Positions 25,581 through 35,210 of a DNA stretch of 64,000 nucleotides are shown piece after piece (the stretch's first letter is position 1; each line of letters begins with the position of its first letter). The DNA is from Rhodospirillales bacterium URHD0017 (GTDB lineage: Bacteria > Pseudomonadota > Alphaproteobacteria > Reyranellales > Reyranellaceae). The stretch lies in contig FODP01000003.1 in NCBI GenBank assembly GCA_900110395.1, positions 1 to 64,000 of the forward strand, read 5' to 3'. The notes beneath the pieces were generated by a model. The model was given only the letters and a program-made list of their open reading frames with translations. It was not told the DNA's origin and ran no database searches. The position numbers were made by a program, and so were the translations under genes.

Positions 25581-26126
25581 ATGGCCCGGCTCCATATTCT
25601 CGGCGCTTCCGGCGCGGGCACGACGACGCTGGGAGCGGCCCTCGCCGACCGCCTCGCGTGCCCCCATATCGACGCCGACAGCCTCTTCTGGCTGCCGACC
25701 GAGCCGCCTTTCACGACGAAGCGGCCCAAGGATGACCGGCAGGCCCTGCTGCTTCGACTGCTGCCCGCGGCGGGACGATGGGTATTCTCCGGTTCGGCGC
25801 CGGAATGGGCGACGCCGATCGAACCGTTCTACGACCTCGTCGTCTTCCTGCGGTTAGATCCGAAGGTCCGCGTGGAGCGATTGCGACGGCGCGAAGCGGC
25901 CCGATACGGCAATCGCATCGAAGCGGGCGGTGACATGGCCGCCGCCAGCGCCGCCTTTCTCGCCTGGGCAGAAGCCTACGATGTCGCAGGCGCAGAGCAG
26001 CGCAGCTTAAGCGGCCACGAGACGTGGTTAGCGACGCTCAAGGTTCCCGTGCTGCGGCTCGATTCCGCGATGCCCCTGGCCGACCTCGTCTTTGCGGTTC
26101 TCTCCAAGCTCAATGGCAGGCAATAA
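25581..26126 (+). CDS. P-loop kinase-like protein (adenylate/shikimate kinase fold)
   Basis: A 181-residue P-loop NTPase. The N-terminus has LHILGASGAGTTTLG, a Walker A motif in which TT takes the place of KT/KS, followed by PHIDADSLFWLPTEPPF, which resembles the lid of FlaR/adenylate kinase-related proteins. VVFLRLDPKVRVERLRRRE is a typical NMP-kinase segment. The missing Walker A Lys (GAGTTT) is a known variant in this subgroup but makes catalytic activity uncertain. It lies 30 bp downstream of the LLM gene. Confidence 0.8.
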   Translation: MARLHILGASGAGTTTLGAALADRLACPHIDADSLFWLPTEPPFTTKRPKDDRQALLLRLLPAAGRWVFSGSAPEWATPIEPFYDLVVFLRLDPKVRVERLRRREAARYGNRIEAGGDMAAASAAFLAWAEAYDVAGAEQRSLSGHETWLATLKVPVLRLDSAMPLADLVFAVLSKLNGRQ

Positions 26127-26166
26127 TCGGGCGCGGTTTCAACCCTTGTAGAGTGGTGGCTTACCC

Positions 26167-27192
26167 ATGGCCGACGAGACGAACCAACCGCCTGCCCTCG
26201 CCGTCATCGATTCGCTTGGCGTCGACGTCCTCACCGACAATGTCAGCGACACCTACGTCAGCAAGACGACCTTCGCGGTATCGGAGTTCGCCAACGTGGT
26301 GCTGGCCGGCGCCACCGAGATCTCCGGCGAGACGCTTTTGGCCGCCAACCTGGGCTATGGGCTCCGCCTGCGCTCGAAGGCCGGCGGCCGCGAGCACACG
26401 ATGCTGTTCGACACCGGCACCGAAGGCGCCGTCTTCATCCGCAACTGCCGCAATCTCGGGCTCGACCTCGGCACGGTCGAAGAGATCGCCATCACCCACG
26501 GCCATTGGGACCACATGGGCGCGCTGCCGGCGGCGATCGACGCCATCGTCGCCCGGCGCGGCCGCGGCGCGGTGACGGTGCACGTCAATCCCGGCATGTT
26601 CAACGAGCGCGGCGTGCTCTTGAAGAGCGGCACCATCTTCCCCGCCGCCCGCGTGCCGACGCCGCCGCAGATGGAGGAGCGCGGCGCCAGGGTCGTCAAC
26701 GACGGCAAGGCGCGTCTGCTGCTCGACAGCCATTTCTACTACAGCGGCGAGATCCCGCGCGTCAGCCCCTTCGAGACCGGCCGCGAGGACCATCTCTGCC
26801 GCAAGGACAACTCGGAGGAATGGCGGCCCGACCCCTACCTGATGGACGAGCGCATGCTGGTCGCCAATGTGCGCGGCCTCGGCCTGGTCGTGTTCAGCGC
26901 CTGCAGCCATGCCGGCATCGTCAATGTCTGCACCGAGGTGCGGCGGCTCTTCCCCGACACGCCGATCCACGCCGTGATGGGCGGCCTGCATCTCGGCGGC
27001 GTCATGGAGCACCTGATTCCGCAGACGGTGGAAGCGCTGAAGCCGTTCGACATCGGCAATCTCATCACCGGCCATTGCACCGGCTGGCGGGCACTGCATG
27101 CCCTGGCCGACGCCTACGGCGAGCGGGTCAGCCAGTCCGCGGTCGGCACCAGCTACCTGTTCGACGCCGCCGCGCCGCCGGCTGGCGCATGA
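26167..27192 (+). CDS. MBL-fold hydrolase, MptA/COG1237-like
   Basis: A 341-residue metallo-beta-lactamase-fold protein. The metal site is visible in EIAITHGHWDHMGALP (HxHxDH). FSACSHAGIVNV, MGGLHLGG and ITGHCTGWRALH carry further ligands in the pattern of COG1237 proteins, which include pterin-ring phosphodiesterases and related hydrolases. Its stop codon overlaps the start of a COG0523 GTPase (ATGA), so the pair is translationally coupled. A zinc or other metal chaperone role for the GTPase toward this enzyme is a reasonable inference. Confidence 0.88.
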   Translation: MADETNQPPALAVIDSLGVDVLTDNVSDTYVSKTTFAVSEFANVVLAGATEISGETLLAANLGYGLRLRSKAGGREHTMLFDTGTEGAVFIRNCRNLGLDLGTVEEIAITHGHWDHMGALPAAIDAIVARRGRGAVTVHVNPGMFNERGVLLKSGTIFPAARVPTPPQMEERGARVVNDGKARLLLDSHFYYSGEIPRVSPFETGREDHLCRKDNSEEWRPDPYLMDERMLVANVRGLGLVVFSACSHAGIVNVCTEVRRLFPDTPIHAVMGGLHLGGVMEHLIPQTVEALKPFDIGNLITGHCTGWRALHALADAYGERVSQSAVGTSYLFDAAAPPAGA

Positions 27193-28139
27193 CGCCCGCC
27201 ACCTTCACGGCGCCGCGCCGTGCTGCGAGGCTGCCGGTGACGCTGGTGACCGGCTTTCTGGGCAGCGGCAAGACCACGCTGGTCAATCACATCCTGTCGA
27301 ACCGCGCCGGTGTGAAGGCCGCCGTCCTTGTGAACGAGCTGGGCGAGATCGGCATCGACAACGACCTGATCGTCGCGGCCGAGGGCGGCATGATCGAGCT
27401 CAGCAACGGCTGCATCTGCTGCTCGACCAACAGCGACCTTCTGGACAGCATCGTGCGGGTGCTGAGCCGCCCCGATCCGGTCGACCATATCCTGGTCGAG
27501 ACCACCGGCGTCGCCGATCCGCTTCCCGTGGCGCAGACCTTCCAGCGGCCGGAGCTCCGCGACGCGTTGCGCCTCGACGCCATCGTCGCGGTGGCGGACG
27601 CCGAGCAGTTCAGCCTCGACCTGTTCGACGGCCATGCCGTGCGGAGCCAGCTCCGCCACGCCGACGCCATCCTGATCAACAAGTGCGACCGGGTCGGCGA
27701 CGACCGCCTCGCTGTTGTCGAGGAGAAGATCCGTGCGGTGAATGCCGAGGCGAGGGTGCTGCGCACCACGCGCAGCGCCGCGCCGTTGCCGCTGATCCTC
27801 GACATCGACCTGCACCGGCCGGCATCGGAGGGCCACAGCCATCACCATGCGCACCTCGAGGATGACGGGTTCGTGTCGCTGTCCTTCGAAAGTGACCGGC
27901 CATTTTCCGTCACCCGCCTGCAAGAATTTCTCGACACCCGGCCGCCGGGTTTGTTCCGCGGCAAGGGCTTCCTGTGGCTGGCCGAAACCGGCAAGCGCTA
28001 CGTCTTCCATCTCGTCGGCGGGCGCTTCACGCTGGACGAGGACCGATCGGCAACCGGCGCCAATCGCCTGGTCCTGATCGGACGCCAGCTCGACACCGAG
28101 GATTTGCGCCTGCGCCTTTCGCGTTGCCTCGCCGGCTAG
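27189..28139 (+). CDS. CobW/COG0523-family GTPase (metallochaperone type)
   Basis: A 316-residue G3E GTPase. Walker A is GFLGSGKTT (about residues 22-30). The CxCC metal site GCICCS lies at about 75-78. LVETTGVADP is the Walker B region and LINKCDRV the NKxD guanine motif. A His-rich loop (GHSHHHAHLED) precedes the CobW C-terminal domain. The family loads zinc or other metals into client enzymes. It overlaps the MBL-hydrolase gene by four bases, which makes that hydrolase the prime client candidate. Its end overlaps the convergent LLM gene by four bases. Confidence 0.92.
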   Translation: MTPATFTAPRRAARLPVTLVTGFLGSGKTTLVNHILSNRAGVKAAVLVNELGEIGIDNDLIVAAEGGMIELSNGCICCSTNSDLLDSIVRVLSRPDPVDHILVETTGVADPLPVAQTFQRPELRDALRLDAIVAVADAEQFSLDLFDGHAVRSQLRHADAILINKCDRVGDDRLAVVEEKIRAVNAEARVLRTTRSAAPLPLILDIDLHRPASEGHSHHHAHLEDDGFVSLSFESDRPFSVTRLQEFLDTRPPGLFRGKGFLWLAETGKRYVFHLVGGRFTLDEDRSATGANRLVLIGRQLDTEDLRLRLSRCLAG

Positions 28140-29227
28140 CCGGCGATGGCCTTGCGAGCCCGGTCGAGGCTCTGCCCCTGGATCGTCTTCGCCAGGTCGC
28201 GCAGGCGGTCCTTGTCGCTCGCGCCGGTGACCGGGATCGAGAACTCGCAGTGCGTAACGACGCCCGAGTAGCGATCCAGGAGCTTGGCCGCGATCTGGTC
28301 GTAGGTGCCGACGGTGACGTAGGTGTGGAGGATGTCGTCAGTGATGAACCGCGGCATCTCCTCCCAGCGCTGCGCCCGCGATAAAAGCTTCAGCTCGTCG
28401 GCCAGGTCGCCCAGCCCGTGATGGGCGAAGGCGGCGCGATATTGCGGCGTCGAAGCATAGAAGGAGATGCGGGCGCGCACGTCGACGATCTTCCTGGCGA
28501 GCTCCTCCTCGGTGGCGGCAGTGGCGACCAGCGGCTTCATGCAAACCTGGAACTCGGAAAGCGAGCGGCCGGCTCTGGCCGCACCCGCGCGCACCGCCGG
28601 CAGCATGACCTCGGCGATGTAGGACGGCGTGCAGACCGGATGCGGACGCAGGCCGTCGGCGACCTCGCCCACGATCTGGCTCATCACCGGATTGACCGCG
28701 GCGAGCTGGATCGGGATGCGCGGATGCTCGATCGGTCCCGGATTGAACAGCGGCACCATGAGGTTGATGTTGTAGTGCGGTCCCTTGACGTCGAGCTTCG
28801 CGCCGTTCTGCCAGCAGTCCCAGACGGCGCGCACGGCGCTGACGTATTCGCGAATCCACGGGCCGGCGGGTGAGGCGGGCATCCCGAACCGGCGCTCGAT
28901 ATGCGCCTTGACCTGCGTGCCGAGCCCCAGCGTGAAGCGCCCGCCCGACAGTTTCTGCAGGGTCCAGGCGCTCATGGCCGTGACAGTCGGACTGCGCGGG
29001 AAGGCGATGGCGACCGAGGTCCCAAGCTTCAGCCTGGTTGTCGACTGCGCGGCGAGCGCCATGATGACGAAGGGATCGTCCTTGGTCTCCTCGACCACCA
29101 TGCCGTGGTAGCCGATCTCCTCCAGAAGCTTTGCATCGCGGCCGATGCTCGAAAGATCGAGCGGCACCTCGGGTGCGCGCAGACCAGGATCGACTTTGCC
29201 GAGCGGCAGGAGAGTTTCGAGCAGCAT
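28136..29227 (-). CDS. LLM-class F420-dependent oxidoreductase
   Basis: A 363-residue luciferase-like protein with MVVEETKDDPFVIMALAAQ, LKLGTSVAIAFPRSP, LSGGRFTLGLGTQVKAHIER and IPIQLAAVNPVMSQIVGEV. The blocks fit the F420-dependent subfamily that includes actinobacterial and alphaproteobacterial members of unknown substrate. It is divergent from an SDR gene 41 bp away, so one compact promoter region may serve both. That mirrors the LLM-SDR pairing at 10012-11859, although orientation differs. Confidence 0.92.
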   Translation of the reverse strand: MLLETLLPLGKVDPGLRAPEVPLDLSSIGRDAKLLEEIGYHGMVVEETKDDPFVIMALAAQSTTRLKLGTSVAIAFPRSPTVTAMSAWTLQKLSGGRFTLGLGTQVKAHIERRFGMPASPAGPWIREYVSAVRAVWDCWQNGAKLDVKGPHYNINLMVPLFNPGPIEHPRIPIQLAAVNPVMSQIVGEVADGLRPHPVCTPSYIAEVMLPAVRAGAARAGRSLSEFQVCMKPLVATAATEEELARKIVDVRARISFYASTPQYRAAFAHHGLGDLADELKLLSRAQRWEEMPRFITDDILHTYVTVGTYDQIAAKLLDRYSGVVTHCEFSIPVTGASDKDRLRDLAKTIQGQSLDRARKAIAG

Positions 29228-29268
29228 TGTGTTAGGGAGGATAGCAGTTCAGTCGGAGGAGGACGCGC

Positions 29269-30243
29269 ATGAAGGATCTCGCAGGGCGGATTGCCGTCAT
29301 CACCGGCGGCGGCACGGGCATGGGGCGCGAGCTCGCCCGCCAGCTCGTGGCCGAAGGCTGCAGCATTGCCATGTGCGACGTGTCGGCCGCGGCGATGGCC
29401 GAGACCAAGCGGTTGTGCGAGGCCGAGCGTCTGCCGCAGGGCCTGCGCATCACCACGCACATCGCCGACGTCTCCAGCGAGGACGACGTCAAGCGCTTCG
29501 CCGCGGAAGTGGCGCGCGAGCACGACACCGACAAGATCCACCTGCTGTTCAACAATGCCGGCATCGGCGGTGGCGGCAGCATGTTCGTGCACGAGCGCTC
29601 GGAATGGGAGCGCACGTTCAACATCTGCTGGTTCGGCGTCTACTACAGCACCCGCGCCTTCCTGCCGATGATGCTGAAAGCCGACCGCGGCCACATCGTC
29701 AACACCTCGAGCGTCAACGGCTTCTGGGCCTCGATCGGACCCGCCGTGCCGCACACCGCCTACTGCGCCGCCAAGTTCGCGGTGAAAGGCTTCAGCGAGG
29801 CGCTGCAGACCGACCTCAACATGAACGCGCCGCACATCAAGTGCTCGGTGGTGATGCCGGGCCACATCGGCACCTCGATCGTCACCAACTCGCGCAAGAT
29901 GCAGGCCGGCCACGATTCCGCCGACTTCACGCCCAAGGAGCTGGCGCAGATGCGGGCCCGCGTGGCGTCGATGGGCGTCGACGTCTCCAAGCTCACCGAC
30001 CAGGACATCGGCAAGCTCGCCCTTGAGCGCGCCCGCCGCTTCCTCGAGGATGCACCGACCACCGCCGCCGAGGCCGCCAAGATCATCCTCGACGGCGTCA
30101 AGGCCGAGCGCTGGCGCATCCTGGTCGGCAGGGACGCCGAAAAGATCGACCGCATGGTGCGTGAGTCGCCGGAACGGGCCTACGACACGGATTTCTTCCA
30201 GACGCTGGCCAAGGAAGTGGGCTGGAAGCTCGGCGCCAACTGA
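29269..30243 (+). CDS. Classical SDR-family oxidoreductase (duplicate of 10888-11859)
   Basis: A 324-residue SDR with TGGGTGMG, FNNAGIGGGGSMF, VNTSSVNGFW and YCAAKFAVKGFSEAL. It aligns end to end with the gene at 10888-11859, including the shared MKxxxGRIAVxTGGG start, the PHIKxSVVMPGHIGT block and the long helical C-terminal extension. The pair is therefore a recent paralogue or reflects repeated acquisition of one module. GGAGGAGG lies upstream of the ATG. NAD(H) preference is suggested by CDVS. Substrate unknown. Confidence 0.93.
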   Translation: MKDLAGRIAVITGGGTGMGRELARQLVAEGCSIAMCDVSAAAMAETKRLCEAERLPQGLRITTHIADVSSEDDVKRFAAEVAREHDTDKIHLLFNNAGIGGGGSMFVHERSEWERTFNICWFGVYYSTRAFLPMMLKADRGHIVNTSSVNGFWASIGPAVPHTAYCAAKFAVKGFSEALQTDLNMNAPHIKCSVVMPGHIGTSIVTNSRKMQAGHDSADFTPKELAQMRARVASMGVDVSKLTDQDIGKLALERARRFLEDAPTTAAEAAKIILDGVKAERWRILVGRDAEKIDRMVRESPERAYDTDFFQTLAKEVGWKLGAN

Positions 30244-30258
30244 CGGAACCCCCACCCC

Positions 30259-30294
30259 CGCCGCTCGTTTCCCTGTATCGGGAAAGGAGCGGCG
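30259..30294 (+). promoter_or_regulatory. Hairpin that buries the ribosome site of the hemerythrin gene
   Basis: A 15-bp stem with one mismatch (30259-30273 with 30280-30294) closes a six-base loop. Its 3' arm contains the purine-rich GGAAAGGAG that should be the Shine-Dalgarno sequence, seven bases before the ATG at 30297. Folded RNA would hide the ribosome site. It could also act as the terminator of the upstream SDR gene, although no T-run follows it on the plus strand. Confidence 0.6.
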
Positions 30295-30296
30295 TC

Positions 30297-30992
30297 ATGA
30301 CGAGCATTTCCAACCGACGCGGCCTGCTCGGCCTCGGAATGGCCGGCGGCCTTATTCTCGCCGCACCCATCGTCCCCGTCTTCGCGCGCGACACCAAGAA
30401 GCCGGGCGCCGACGAGGCTGCGGCGCCACCCGAGCAGCTGATGCGCGGCCACGCCATCCTCGCGCGGGTGCTGCTGATCTACGAGAACGGCCTGCGACGC
30501 GCCGGCCAGGGCGAGGATATCGACCCGGCCGTGTTCACGCGGGCGGCCGAGATCACCAAGCGCTTCATCCATGACCACCTGGAGAAGGCCGAGGAGGAGC
30601 TGGTGTTCGCTCACTTCAAGAAGGCCGGCCGCATGGTCGAGATCATCGGCGTCCTCACCAGCCAGCACGCCGCCGGCGCAAAGCTGACGGACAAGATCCT
30701 CGCCGCTGCTCCGCAGGCCCGCAACAAGGACCCGCGCGAGGCGATGGCCCGTGACGTCCAGGCGCTGGTGGCAATGTACCGGCCGCACATGGCGCGCGAG
30801 GCGACCGACGTTTTTCCGACCTTGCGCCATCTTGTGACGTCCGACGAATACGCCGAGATCGCCGACGAGATAATGAAGCGCGAACGCCAGGCGGTGGGCG
30901 CCGACGGTCTCGAGAAGGTCGCCAAGCAGGTGGCCGAGGTCGAGAAGGTGATCGGCCTGGAAGATATCGGCGTGTTCACGCCGAAGAGCTGA
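30297..30992 (+). CDS. Tat-exported hemerythrin-domain protein
   Basis: A 231-residue protein with a twin-arginine leader (SISNRRGLLGLGMAGGLILA). The hemerythrin four-helix pattern follows: His in MRGHAIL (about 52), FIHDHLEKAEEEL (about 92-101), TSQHAAGAKL (about 124) and MYRPHMAREATDVFP (about 164). These would form a di-iron site that binds O2 or NO. The Tat leader places it in the periplasm. Its ribosome site lies in a strong hairpin. A small conserved hypothetical follows with a five-base gap. Confidence 0.88.
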   Translation: MTSISNRRGLLGLGMAGGLILAAPIVPVFARDTKKPGADEAAAPPEQLMRGHAILARVLLIYENGLRRAGQGEDIDPAVFTRAAEITKRFIHDHLEKAEEELVFAHFKKAGRMVEIIGVLTSQHAAGAKLTDKILAAAPQARNKDPREAMARDVQALVAMYRPHMAREATDVFPTLRHLVTSDEYAEIADEIMKRERQAVGADGLEKVAKQVAEVEKVIGLEDIGVFTPKS

Positions 30993-30997
30993 TCGCG

Positions 30998-31267
30998 GTG
31001 GATGAGGATCTCGAGCCGCTGAGCCGTGAGGCGCTGATCGCCGAGGTGAAGCGCCTGCGCCAGGGCATCCGGGAGCACCGCGACAGTTCCGGCCACGATC
31101 TCTGCTGGCATCATCCGCAGCTCTGGGGCCTGCTGCCCGAGCGCGTCGATCCGGAGATCGCCGTGCCGCCGTGGCCCAGGTTTTTGCGCGGCTGCGTGAA
31201 GTACCGAGAGTCGCTTGAGCGGGAGCGGCCAGACGCACCGGTCCACGACCGCGAGTTCGAATCTTAA
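30998..31267 (+). CDS. Conserved hypothetical protein (89 aa)
   Basis: A small protein with a GTG start five bases after the hemerythrin stop. The N-terminal heptad-like helix LSREALIAEVKRLRQGIREH is followed by RDSSGHDLCWHHPQLWGLLP, a compact His/Cys/Trp motif that I recognise as recurrent in alphaproteobacterial hypothetical proteins. The end is Pro/Trp-rich (VPPWPRFLRGCVKYRESL). No biochemical role is known to me. Coupling to the hemerythrin gene may be functional. It is convergent with the ABC operon. Confidence 0.7.
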   Translation: MDEDLEPLSREALIAEVKRLRQGIREHRDSSGHDLCWHHPQLWGLLPERVDPEIAVPPWPRFLRGCVKYRESLERERPDAPVHDREFES

Positions 31268-31289
31268 GTCATACGCGGACCGCGCTTCG

Positions 31290-32275
<986 letters not shown>

Positions 32276-32279
<4 letters not shown>

Positions 32280-33247
32280 AGCACGCACGCCACGCGATGG
32301 CCGGGCGCCACTTCTTTCAGGGGCGGGATGCCCTGGGTGCAGATGTCCATGGCGTACTTGCAGCGGGCGGCGAAGCGGCAGCCGGCTGGCGGATTGAGCA
32401 GGCTCGGCACCGTGCCCTGGATCGATTCCAGCCGCGCCTGGCGGCTCACCGCGCGGTCGATGCGCGGGATCGAGCGGATCAGGCCCTGGGTATAGGGATG
32501 GCGCGGATCGGCGAACAGCGCCTCGACCGGCGCCTCCTCGACGACCTTGCCGGCGTACATCACGGTCACGCGCTGGCAGGTCTCGGCGACGACGCCCATG
32601 GCATGGGTGATCAGCATGATCGCCATGCCGAACTTGTCCTTCATCTCGTGCATCAGCTCGAGGATCTGCGCCTGAATGGTGACGTCGAGCGCCGTGGTCG
32701 GTTCGTCGGCGATCAGGAGCTTGGGCTGGCAGGAAAGCGCCATGGCGATCATGACGCGCTGGCGCATGCCGCCGGAGAACTGGTGTGGGTAGTCGTGCAC
32801 GCGCTTCTGCGGGTTGGGGATGTTGACCAGGCGCAGCATCTCGGCGGCGCCGGCCATCGCCTGCTTGGGCGACAGCTTCTGGTGCAGCGCGATCACCTCG
32901 GCGATCTGGTCGCCCACCGTGTAGACCGGGTTCAGCGAGGTCATCGGCTCCTGGAAGATGATGGCGATCTCGCGGGCGCGGATCTTGTTCATCTCGCCCT
33001 GGTCGAGCGGGATCAGGTCCCTGCCCTGCCACAGGATCTGGCCGGCCTCGAAGCGGCCAGGCGGCATGTCGATGAGCTTCAGGACCGAGCGTGCGGTCAC
33101 GGTCTTGCCGCAGCCCGATTCGCCCACCACGCCCACGGTCTCGCCGCGGTCGATGTGCAGGTCGACGCCGTCGACCGCACGCACCATTCCGTCCTCGACC
33201 TTGAACCAGGTCTTGAGGCCGCGAATGTCCAGCAGAGTGTCAGCCAC
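32276..33247 (-). CDS. Oligopeptide/dipeptide ABC transporter ATPase (DppD/OppD-like)
   Basis: A 323-residue ABC ATPase with Walker [13 protein letters not shown], signature [15 protein letters not shown], Walker [14 protein letters not shown] and H-loop LITHAMGV. The oligo_HPY C-terminus carries [12 protein letters not shown] and the Cys-rich [14 protein letters not shown]. With the downstream paralogue it forms the heterodimeric motor of a Dpp/Opp-type importer. It follows the DppC-like permease by 14 bases and overlaps the next ATPase gene by four bases (ATGA). Confidence 0.95.
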
Positions 33248-33261
33248 GCTTACGATTGCTC

Positions 33262-34218
33262 CTAAAGCACGCGGCGCGGATCAAAGGCGTCGCGCAGCCC
33301 GTCGCCGATGAAGTTGATCGCGAGCACAGTGAGGAAGATGGCGCCGCCCGGGAACAGGGCCCAGTGGGCGGCGATGTCGAGATAGTCCTTGGCGTCGCGC
33401 AGCATCGAGCCCCAGGTCGGGACGTCCGACGGGAAACCGAGGCCGAGGAACGACAGGGTCGATTCGAAGATGATGGCGGCTGCCACGTCGATCGTGCCGA
33501 CCACGATCACCGGCCCCAGCGCGTTGGGCAGGATGTGCTGCACCACCTGGCGGACCTTGGAGGCGCCGAGCGCCCGGGCCGCCTCGACGAACTCCTTTTC
33601 GCGCAAGGACAGGAACTGGGCGCGCACCAGGCGCGCCACGGGCATCCAGCGCAGGCCGCCGATCACCACGACGATCAGCACGAAGGCGCCCCCCTCAACG
33701 CCCAGGACCTTCTTCATGCTGTCGCGGAAGAGGTACATGACCAGCAGCAGCAGCGGCAGGGTCGGCAGCGCCAGGAATAGATCGGTGAGCCACATCAGGG
33801 CGGCGTCGAGCCAGCCGCTCGCCATGCCCGCCACCGAACCCACCAGCACGCCGACGGTAAGCGCCACCAGCATGGCGGCGAAGCCCACAGCGAGCGAGAT
33901 GCGCCCGCCATACATCATGCGCGCCAGCAGGTCCTGGCCGAGGTCGTCTGTGCCCAGCGGATGCGCCAGCGATGGCCCCTGCAGCTTGGCGGCGAAGTCG
34001 ATGTCATTGATCGCCACCGGCCAGACATAGGGTCCGAGCAGGACGCCAGACACCAGGATGAGCAGCACGATGGCGCCCGTCACCGCCAACGTATGGCGGC
34101 GGAAGCGACGCCAGGTCTCGAGCGCCGGCGAGATCGAGCGCGCCTTGCGGGGCTGAACGGCGAGCTGCGGGCTCGCCGGCGCGTCAGCGGAAAGAGATAC
34201 GGGGGTCGAGCCAGCCAT
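33262..34218 (-). CDS. ABC transporter permease (DppC/OppC-like)
   Basis: A 318-residue inner-membrane permease. After a ~40-residue cytoplasmic N-terminus there are six hydrophobic segments. The OppC-type periplasmic segment [20 protein letters not shown] and the EAA coupling loop [21 protein letters not shown] with LPNALGP are clear. It pairs with the DppB-like permease, whose gene overlaps its start by 35 bases. The operon order is SBP-B-C-D-F on the minus strand. Confidence 0.95.
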   Translation of the reverse strand: MAGSTPVSLSADAPASPQLAVQPRKARSISPALETWRRFRRHTLAVTGAIVLLILVSGVLLGPYVWPVAINDIDFAAKLQGPSLAHPLGTDDLGQDLLARMMYGGRISLAVGFAAMLVALTVGVLVGSVAGMASGWLDAALMWLTDLFLALPTLPLLLLVMYLFRDSMKKVLGVEGGAFVLIVVVIGGLRWMPVARLVRAQFLSLREKEFVEAARALGASKVRQVVQHILPNALGPVIVVGTIDVAAAIIFESTLSFLGLGFPSDVPTWGSMLRDAKDYLDIAAHWALFPGGAIFLTVLAINFIGDGLRDAFDPRRVL

Positions 34219-35146
34219 AGAGGATGTCTGCGATGAGGTTGAAGAGGACGACGAGGCAGGAGATCACGAAGGTGATGCCCATCACGACGGGAGTGTCGTT
34301 GGCGAGGATCGCCGCGATCAGCAGCGAGCCGATGCCGGGGACGCGGAAGATCTGCTCGGTGACGATGGCGCCGCCGAACACGGCCGGCAGCTGCAACGCG
34401 ATCAACGTAACCACCGGGATCAGGGCGTTGCGCACGACGTGCCTGACGATGACCTTGCGCTCGCCGATGCCCTTGGAGCGCGCCGTCGTCACGTAGTCGA
34501 GCCGGATGACGTCGAGCACGGACGAGCGCATGAAGCGCACCAGGGTGCCGGCCTGGGCGAGACCCAGCACCACGACTGGCATGATCGACTGTTTTATGTG
34601 CTCCCCGTAGAAGGCCCAGCCCGTGGCGTTGATGTCGGCGCGATAGACGAAGGGCAGCCAGTCGAGCTGGATCGAGAACACCAGGATCAGCACCAGGCCG
34701 GTGAAGAAGGTCGGCAGCGAGAAGCCGATCATGGCGAAGGTGCTGGCGATCTGGTCGAAGATCGAATAGGGCTTGATCGCCGCCAGCACGCCGACCGGAA
34801 TGGCGACCGAGATGGCGAGGAGCTGCGACGCGCCGATCACGATCAGGGTAACCGGCAGGCGCTGCAGGATCAGCCTGTCGACGTCCATGCGGCTCTGGAA
34901 GGAGAAACCCCAGTCGCCCTGCACCATGGCGCTGAACCAGTGCAGATAGCGCTGCCACACCGGATCATCGAGGCCGAACTTGGCGCGCAGCGCCATGCGG
35001 ACTTCGGGCGGGATGGCGGGATTGGTGGCCAGTTCCTCGAACGGATCGCCCGGTGCCATGGCGAGCACGCCGAACAGGATGACGCTGATCCCGAGCAGGC
35101 TCGGGATGGCGATGAGGATGCGGCGGATGATGTACTGGCGGTTCAC
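34184..35146 (-). CDS. ABC transporter permease (DppB/OppB-like)
   Basis: A 320-residue permease with an N-terminal TM (IIRRILIAIPSLLGISVILFG), the OppB-type LGLDDPVWQRYLHWF-like segment (here KFGLDDPVWQRYLHWF) and an EAA-type loop (VTTARSKGIGERKVIVRHVV). Six membrane spans are apparent. It follows the substrate-binding gene, with a 64-bp intercistronic gap holding a UUCG-type hairpin, and overlaps the DppC-like gene. It should form the substrate channel with that partner. Confidence 0.95.
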   Translation of the reverse strand: MNRQYIIRRILIAIPSLLGISVILFGVLAMAPGDPFEELATNPAIPPEVRMALRAKFGLDDPVWQRYLHWFSAMVQGDWGFSFQSRMDVDRLILQRLPVTLIVIGASQLLAISVAIPVGVLAAIKPYSIFDQIASTFAMIGFSLPTFFTGLVLILVFSIQLDWLPFVYRADINATGWAFYGEHIKQSIMPVVVLGLAQAGTLVRFMRSSVLDVIRLDYVTTARSKGIGERKVIVRHVVRNALIPVVTLIALQLPAVFGGAIVTEQIFRVPGIGSLLIAAILANDTPVVMGITFVISCLVVLFNLIADILYGWLDPRISFR

Positions 35147-35174
35147 GAGATGTCTCTCGAAACAATATGCAATT

Positions 35175-35192
35175 CCGGGGCCGAAGCCCCGG
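35175..35192 (-). promoter_or_regulatory. Intercistronic hairpin with UUCG tetraloop
   Basis: On the minus-strand transcript, CCGGGGC-TTCG-GCCCCGG forms a perfect 7-bp stem capped by the exceptionally stable UUCG loop. It sits between the substrate-binding gene and the permease gene. No T-run follows, so it is more likely an mRNA stability element or partial attenuator that keeps binding-protein levels above permease levels than a full terminator. Confidence 0.7.
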
Positions 35193-35210
35193 TTTGCAAC
35201 GTTCAGCTGA

